This document shows, one piece after another, positions 59,270 through 64,000 of a stretch of 64,000 bases of DNA. The stretch lies in the NCBI GenBank assembly GCA_041576815.1, contig JBFGKE010000018.1, forward strand, positions 1 through 64,000, in the 5' to 3' direction. The stretch comes from SG8-38 sp041576815. GTDB taxonomy: Bacteria; Myxococcota_A; Polyangia; Polyangiales; Houyiibacteriaceae. The first letter of the stretch is position 1; the number at the start of each line of letters is the position of its first letter. The notes under the pieces are model-generated. The model searched no databases and had not been told where the DNA came from. It saw only the letters and a program-made list of their open reading frames with translations. The position numbers and the translations under genes are program-made.

Positions 59270-61262
59270 GCTGGCGGTCGACCAGGTCGATCAGGTCGCT
59301 CATGATGTTGTCGAGCTCGAAGTCCTTGGGCGTATAGACCGCAGCGATGCCCTCGCGGCGAAGCTGCTCTGCATCGGCTTCCGGGATGATGCCGCCGGCG
59401 ACGATCGGCACGTCTCCGAGGCCCGCCGCACGAAGTCGACTGACCACGTCCGGGACCAGCTCTAGATGCGAGCCGCTGAGGATGCTGAGGCCGATCAGGT
59501 GCACACCTTCCTCGAGGGCCGAGGCGACGATTTGCTCCGGCGAAACCCGGATGCCCTCGTACACGACGTCGAAGCCGACGTCGCGCGCCTTGATCGCGAT
59601 TTGCTCCGCCCCGTTGGAATGCCCGTCGAGTCCGGGCTTCCCGACCAGCAGCTTCGGACGCCGTCCCATCCGAGCCTCGAGCTCGTCCATTCGCCTGCGA
59701 AGCCGCTTGATGGTCTCGGCGGACGTGCCTGCCGCCGGCGTCTTGACCGTGGCGCCGGATACGCCCGTCGGCGCCCGATATTCGCCCCAGACCTCGCGGA
59801 GCGCGTTGGCCCATTCACCCGTCGTCACGCCGGCGTGCGCCGCAGCGATAGACGCGAGCATCGTGTTTTCGTTCGACCGAGCCACACGTCTCAGCTCCTC
59901 GAGCGCCGCCTCGACCTTCGCCGGGTCGCGATCCCTTTTCCACCTGCCGAGCTCCTCGCGCTGCTGGGCATCGACCTCGGCGTCGACGGTCAAAATCGCC
60001 TCGTCGAGGTTTTCGATGAGCGGCGACGGCGCACCCTCCACGTACTTGTTGACGCCGACGACGATCTGCTCACCGTTTTCGATCGCGCGGAGGCGCTCGG
60101 CGTTGGACTCGACGAGACGCTGCTTGATGTACCCACTCTCGACTGCGGCCACGGCGCCCCCGCGTTTCAATACTTCCTCGACCTCTTCCCACGCCGAGTC
60201 GACGAGCTGCTGGGTTTGCGCCTCGACGACCTCGCTCCCTTGGAACAGGTCAGCATACTCGAGCAGATCGGTCTCGTACGCGAGGATCTGCTGCGCGCGG
60301 AGCGACCACTGCTGATCCCAAGGGCGTGGCAGGCCGAGCGCTTCGTTCCACGCCGGGAGCTGAATCGCACGGGCGCGCGCATCCTTGCTGAGCGTGACCG
60401 CGAGCATCTCCAAGACGATGCGGATGATGTTGTTTTCCGGCTGCTGCTCGGTGAGACCCAGCGAGTTGACCTGGATGCCGTACCGAAACCGTCGTTGCTT
60501 CGGGTCGGTGACCCCGTAGCGGTCCCGTGTCACGCGGTCCCAGAGCTCGACGAACGCTCGCATCTTGCACATCTCTTCGATGAATCGAATGCCGGCGTTC
60601 ACGAAGAAGCTCATGCGCCCGACGACTTTGCCGAACTCGCTCTCGGGGATTCGGCCGGTGGCCTTGACCGCGTCGAGAACGCCAATGGCCGTCACGAGCG
60701 CATAGGCGAGCTCCTGCGTGGGCGTCGCGCCGGCCTCCTGGAGGTGATAGCTGCAAATGTTGATCGGGTTCCACTTGGGGACGTTCTCGACGGTGTACGT
60801 GATGAGATCCGTGGTGAGCCGCATCGAGGCCGCCGGCGGAAAAATGTACGTTCCGCGCGATAGATACTCCTTGATGATGTCGTTTTGCGTCGTGCCGCGA
60901 AGGACCTGCGGGTCGGCGCCGTGCTCTTCCGCGACCGCGACATAGAGCGAGAGCAGCCACACCGCGGTGGCGTTGATCGTCATCGACGTGTTCATCTGAT
61001 CGAGGGGCAGCCCCTCGAACAGCGCGCGCATGTGACCGATGTGCGACACGGGCACGCCGACCTTGCCGACCTCACCGCGAGCTGCGGGATCGTCGGCGTC
61101 GTATCCGGTTTGCGTGGGCAGATCGAACGCGACGCTCAGACCCGTTTGGCCTTTGGCGAGGTTGGTTCGGTAGAGCTCGTTGGACGCAGCCGCCGTGCTG
61201 TGGCCCGCGTACGTGCGCATGATCCACGGTTTGTCGCGCTGTCGCCTGCCGTCCTCCGCCAT
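59256..61262 (-). CDS. ecm: Ethylmalonyl-CoA mutase
   Basis: This coenzyme-B12 mutase converts ethylmalonyl-CoA to methylsuccinyl-CoA. The catalytic barrel occupies residues ~1-500 (TGLSVAFDLPTQTGYDADDP, NINICSYHLQEAG-type core). The B12 domain carries GKPGLDGHSNGAEQIA with the DxHxxG cobalt-ligand motif and GLSILSGSH. The phrases GKPGLDGHSNGAE and LSILSGSH are those I know from ethylmalonyl-CoA rather than methylmalonyl-CoA mutases. Single-chain length 668 aa is right. ATG 61262 is preceded by AGGAAAGGA at a good spacing; ATG 61289 is also open. Its presence with meaB and mcd supports the pathway. Confidence 0.88.
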   Translation of the reverse strand: MAEDGRRQRDKPWIMRTYAGHSTAAASNELYRTNLAKGQTGLSVAFDLPTQTGYDADDPAARGEVGKVGVPVSHIGHMRALFEGLPLDQMNTSMTINATAVWLLSLYVAVAEEHGADPQVLRGTTQNDIIKEYLSRGTYIFPPAASMRLTTDLITYTVENVPKWNPINICSYHLQEAGATPTQELAYALVTAIGVLDAVKATGRIPESEFGKVVGRMSFFVNAGIRFIEEMCKMRAFVELWDRVTRDRYGVTDPKQRRFRYGIQVNSLGLTEQQPENNIIRIVLEMLAVTLSKDARARAIQLPAWNEALGLPRPWDQQWSLRAQQILAYETDLLEYADLFQGSEVVEAQTQQLVDSAWEEVEEVLKRGGAVAAVESGYIKQRLVESNAERLRAIENGEQIVVGVNKYVEGAPSPLIENLDEAILTVDAEVDAQQREELGRWKRDRDPAKVEAALEELRRVARSNENTMLASIAAAHAGVTTGEWANALREVWGEYRAPTGVSGATVKTPAAGTSAETIKRLRRRMDELEARMGRRPKLLVGKPGLDGHSNGAEQIAIKARDVGFDVVYEGIRVSPEQIVASALEEGVHLIGLSILSGSHLELVPDVVSRLRAAGLGDVPIVAGGIIPEADAEQLRREGIAAVYTPKDFELDNIMSDLIDLVDRQHAAE

Positions 61263-61497
61263 CCGCCGGTCCTTTCCTGAGGTCGCCATCCGAGGGCGCA
61301 GAAGCCTACCTCGTTTTCGCCGCGGCCTGCGCTCTCCGACCGAGCCGCCGTTGCGGTGCTTTTTACAGCTTCACACGGCTTTGCCCGGTGCTTTTGGATT
61401 ATCATACCGCGAACCCGGGTCAAGCGACGGAGATGGCTCGGTTTTTCCAGGGTTCAGCGCCCTGGTCGATCTTGTAAAGTTGCGGTAAACACCACGG
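61263..61497. promoter_or_regulatory. Divergent control region between ecm and the Xre regulator
   Basis: This 235-nt gap separates the diverging ecm and regulator genes and probably contains both promoters and operators of the regulator. A stretch TTGTAAAGTTGCGGTAAAC at about 61471-61489 faintly resembles the TTGCAAA-type sites of PrpR/RamB-class regulators, but the match is weak. Confidence 0.4.
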
Positions 61498-63003
61498 ATG
61501 GCCGAAACGAACGCGGCGATGGGTCAGCGCCTCCGCGAGCTGCGCCTGCGGCGCGGATTACAGCAAAGCGAGGTGGCTCGGCGCCTCAAGATCTCGCCTG
61601 CTTACCTGAGCCTCATCGAAAAGGGCAAGCGGGTCGTTCAGCTCCCACTCTTGTTTCAAGCCCTCGAGCTGTACGGGGTTGCGGTGGAGGATTTCATGGC
61701 GAGCCTCGGGGAGCGCCGCGTCGACGACGGGCTCGCGCGCCTACTCGACGAGCCTCTGCTGCGCTCGCTCAACCTGAGCGAGGAAGATTTGGCGAGCATC
61801 AGCGCCGAGCCCCGGACCGTGGCGACGATCACGGCGCTGTTCAACCTCTATAAGAACACGCGAAGCCAGCTCGATCACGTGATGGCGAGCATGGCGCAGC
61901 GCGAGCGGCAGGCGGACGAAGGCTCGGTCCGATTCGACTACAGCCCCTTCGACGAAGTCACCGATTTCCTCGAACGGCACAACAACTGGTTCGAGCCGCT
62001 CGAAGAGCGCGCGCAGCAGTTTCGGCGCGACTGCAAGCTCGGGCGTCGCGTGACGAGCGACGACCTCGAGCGAGGGCTGCTCGAGCTGGTGGGCGTTCGC
62101 GTCCATCGAACGCCCGAGCCCCCGGACAGCTCGGTCATTCGCAGTTGGAGCTCGGACGAGGGCGTCCTCACCGTGTCGAGCGACCTGTTCGAGCAGCGGC
62201 TCAAGTTTCAACTCGCGCACACTATCGCACTCGGCCTGTTCGCCGAGGAGAAGCTTCACAAGCCGATTCTCGAGGGATACGCCGGTCAGCACACCGAGAC
62301 CCGAAAGCTGATCAAGATTCACTTGGCGAACTACTTCGCCGGTGCGCTGCTCCTTCCTTATCCGGAGTTCTATCGCGAGGTGATGGGTACGCGGTACGAC
62401 GTCGAGCTGTTGGCGCAACTCTTCGAGTCCTCATACGAAACCGTGGCGCACCGCATGTGCAATCTCTCCGATCCGCGGCGCCGCGGCGTTCCGATGCACT
62501 TCCTTCGCGTCGACGTCGCGGGCAACATCTCGAAGAGATACTCCGGCGACGGCATCCGCTTTCCCCACCAGGACGGCTCGTGTCCCAAAATGGCCGTGCA
62601 TCTCGCGTTTCTGACGCCCAACGTCGTCACGAAGCAGTACTCCGCGTTTCCGGACGGTTCGACGTACTTCTGCTTCGCGAAGGTCGTGAGCGAGCCTCAG
62701 CAGGGATCGCTCGTCAAAGGCACGACCTACAGCATCGGGCTCGGCACGCACGCGGACAACGCCAAATACTTCGCATACGCGGACGACATCCCGTTTGCAG
62801 ACCCCAAGAAGATGGCGGTGCCGGTCGGAACGACATGCCGTTTTTGCGAGCGAACCGATTGCAATATGCGCTCCGCCCCGAGCTACAAGTTCGCGTTTCG
62901 GGTCGACGAATACACCAAAAAGGACAACTTCTTTTCGCCGCTCGTCCGCGGCGACACCGCCGTCGAGGCACAGAAGCCCGCTCGCCGCAAGCCAACGGCG
63001 TGA
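61498..63003 (+). CDS. ScfR/PrpR-type Xre regulator of short-chain acyl-CoA metabolism
   Basis: The N-terminus is an Xre helix-turn-helix (GQRLRELRLRRGLQQSEVA, SPAYLSLIEKGKR). A middle part resembles the IrrE/ImmA-like peptidase fold (KIHLANYFAGALLLPYPEFY) and the last ~150 residues the DUF2083 domain. CRFCERTDC near residue 445 fits the cysteine cluster that holds an iron-sulfur centre in Mycobacterium PrpR. Relatives (PrpR, RamB, MccR, ScfR) sense acyl-CoA and control the methylcitrate or glyoxylate/ethylmalonyl-CoA pathways. It diverges from ecm, so control of ecm-meaB-mcd is likely. Confidence 0.83.
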   Translation: MAETNAAMGQRLRELRLRRGLQQSEVARRLKISPAYLSLIEKGKRVVQLPLLFQALELYGVAVEDFMASLGERRVDDGLARLLDEPLLRSLNLSEEDLASISAEPRTVATITALFNLYKNTRSQLDHVMASMAQRERQADEGSVRFDYSPFDEVTDFLERHNNWFEPLEERAQQFRRDCKLGRRVTSDDLERGLLELVGVRVHRTPEPPDSSVIRSWSSDEGVLTVSSDLFEQRLKFQLAHTIALGLFAEEKLHKPILEGYAGQHTETRKLIKIHLANYFAGALLLPYPEFYREVMGTRYDVELLAQLFESSYETVAHRMCNLSDPRRRGVPMHFLRVDVAGNISKRYSGDGIRFPHQDGSCPKMAVHLAFLTPNVVTKQYSAFPDGSTYFCFAKVVSEPQQGSLVKGTTYSIGLGTHADNAKYFAYADDIPFADPKKMAVPVGTTCRFCERTDCNMRSAPSYKFAFRVDEYTKKDNFFSPLVRGDTAVEAQKPARRKPTA

Positions 63004-63027
63004 TATCATCCGGCGCCGGAGGTACGA

Positions 63028-63513
63028 ATGCCGTCGTTCGATGTCGTTTCGAAAATCGATCCGCACGAGGTCGACAACGCCCGCAATCAGGCGAGCAAAG
63101 AAATCGCGCAACGTTATGATTTCAAAGGGACGGACACGACCATCGAAAAGACCGACGAGGGCATCGTGATTCGCGCCAACAGCGAGGGCCGACTCGACGC
63201 TGCCCGCGACGTTCTCGAGACCAAGATGGTTCGCCGGCAGGTCTCGCTGAAGTCGCTCGACCCACAGGCGCCTCAGCAAGCGGGGGGCCAAATGTGGCGC
63301 CAGCTGATCAAGCTCAAAGAAGGTGTATCGAAGGAAAAAGCCAAAGAGATCGTCAAGTCGATCAAGGACTCGAAACTGAAGGTTCAGGCGTCGATTCAGG
63401 GCGATGCCGTTCGCGTGTCAGGCAAGAAGCGCGACGACCTTCAGGCGGTCATCGCGCTCTTGAAAGAGGGCGAGTTCGATCTGCCGCTCCAATACGTGAA
63501 CTTCAGGGACTGA
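63028..63513 (+). CDS. yajQ: YajQ-family nucleotide-binding protein
   Basis: The 161-aa protein matches YajQ/UPF0234: MPSFDVVSKIDPHEVDNA, then QRYDFKGTDTTIE and GVSKEKAKEIVKSIKDSKLK. Members bind nucleotides, cyclic di-GMP in Xanthomonas, and some act as transcription co-regulators. ATG 63028 follows GGAGG at 63017-63021. It lies 24 nt after the Xre regulator and 3 nt before the prephenate dehydratase gene. Confidence 0.95.
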   Translation: MPSFDVVSKIDPHEVDNARNQASKEIAQRYDFKGTDTTIEKTDEGIVIRANSEGRLDAARDVLETKMVRRQVSLKSLDPQAPQQAGGQMWRQLIKLKEGVSKEKAKEIVKSIKDSKLKVQASIQGDAVRVSGKKRDDLQAVIALLKEGEFDLPLQYVNFRD

Positions 63514-63516
63514 GGG

Positions 63517-64000
63517 TTGACGGACTCCCAAAAGGAGCTGGTCGTGGGCTACCAAGGCACCGAGGGCGCCTATAGCCAGCTCGCGGCGATGCGGCATTTC
63601 GAGGGCGCGGCGAAGCCGGTCCGATGCGTCGGCTTTCACAGCTTCCGCGAGATGCTGGAGGCGGTGAAGGACGGGACCGTCGATTATGCCGTCCTCCCGA
63701 TCGAGAACTCGATCGCCGGATCGATCAACGAAAGCTACGACCTCCTCGCCGAGACGGGTCTCTCGCTCGTGGGCGAGGAATACCAGCCGGTCGCGCACTG
63801 CCTGATCGGGGCCGAAAGGGTCGAAGTATCGGACATCCGCCGCATCTACTCGCATCCAGTCGCGCTCGCGCAGTGCCGGGGATTCCTCGAGACCCTCGAG
63901 GATTGCCACGTCGAAGCGTTCGTCGACACGGCCATGGCCGTCGAAAAGGTCAAACGCGACGCGGACCCGGCACAGGCCGCCATCGCGAGCCAAGAGGCTG
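63517..64000 (+). CDS. pheA: Prephenate dehydratase (partial, cut by the window edge)
   Basis: The frame reads GYQGTEGAYSQLAAMRHFEG, then VDYAVLPIENSIAGSINESY and YSHPVALAQCRGFLE, clear prephenate dehydratase motifs (phenylalanine synthesis). No N-terminal chorismate mutase domain is present, so it is a stand-alone dehydratase; the Thr-Arg-Phe active site and ACT domain would lie beyond 64000. The first possible start is TTG 63517; GTG 63544 has AGGAG 7 nt upstream and is an attractive alternative. The gene is incomplete only because the window ends. Confidence 0.9.
   Translation, partial: MTDSQKELVVGYQGTEGAYSQLAAMRHFEGAAKPVRCVGFHSFREMLEAVKDGTVDYAVLPIENSIAGSINESYDLLAETGLSLVGEEYQPVAHCLIGAERVEVSDIRRIYSHPVALAQCRGFLETLEDCHVEAFVDTAMAVEKVKRDADPAQAAIASQEA

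Overview
The window looks like a chromosome segment of a high-GC delta-proteobacterium-like organism, most probably Myxococcota (Polyangia/Sandaracinaceae-type). This is an inference from the strong G/C third-position bias, the many lipoproteins with Gly-rich linkers, the giant TPR proteins, the LuxR and ECF regulators, and tightly packed operons with 4-nt ATGA/GTGA overlaps. I see no rRNA, tRNA, CRISPR array, transposase or phage gene.

Layout. 0.4-1.8 kb: an exported (Tat/lipobox) carotenoid-oxygenase-family enzyme. 1.9-5.4 kb: four overlapping genes, namely a LuxR-type regulator, a DUF4397 lipoprotein, a cysteine-rich lipoprotein and a small outer-membrane beta-barrel. 5.5-8.5 kb: an ECF sigma/anti-sigma pair, an EamA transporter and SspB. 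8.5-9.0 kb: a gene-poor AT-rich island bounded by a 16-bp inverted repeat. 9-10.5 kb (minus): clpP followed by a histidine phosphatase with an odd C-terminal extension. 10.6-13.1 kb: argE-argA. 13.2-19.2 kb: a HelD-like and a SWIM/SNF2 helicase. 19.2-23.2 kb (minus): a compact tryptophan-tryptophylquinone amine dehydrogenase operon (mauB-E-D-A order plus a c-type cytochrome), then a degenerate GGDEF protein. 23.2-25.8 kb: a YkgJ-like protein, a lipoprotein and a zinc-ribbon/TPR protein. 25.8-28.9 kb (minus): hslO-murJ-engB. 29-30 kb: NAD-type isocitrate dehydrogenase. 30-32.6 kb (minus): an RND/MMPL exporter. 32.7-37.1 kb: rpsT, holA, a secreted protein and clpA. 37.1-48.2 kb (minus): a five-gene unit of two giant TPR proteins, an unknown protein, nadD and a DUF2520 protein. 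48.2-50.7 kb: an SDR, a Na+/Ca2+ antiporter and a DUF938 methyltransferase. 50.8-56.6 kb: two alkaline-phosphatase-superfamily membrane enzymes and a GT39-like membrane protein, probably surface-polymer functions. 56.6-63 kb: an ethylmalonyl-CoA pathway cluster (ecm-meaB-mcd) divergent from an ScfR/PrpR-type Xre regulator. 63-64 kb: yajQ and the start of pheA.

Most notable: (i) the TTQ amine dehydrogenase operon, whose light chain resembles the aromatic amine dehydrogenase type and which lacks any MauG/MauF/MauC gene nearby; (ii) the ecm-meaB-mcd cluster with its likely acyl-CoA-sensing regulator; (iii) a 13-bp-core palindrome that lies on the stop codons of three unrelated genes and even supplies coding sequence; (iv) an AT-rich inverted-repeat island abutting a phosphatase gene whose last ~90 codons have foreign codon use; (v) a tandem pair of giant TPR proteins with related C-terminal domains. 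All family assignments come from motif recognition by eye and were not checked by database search.
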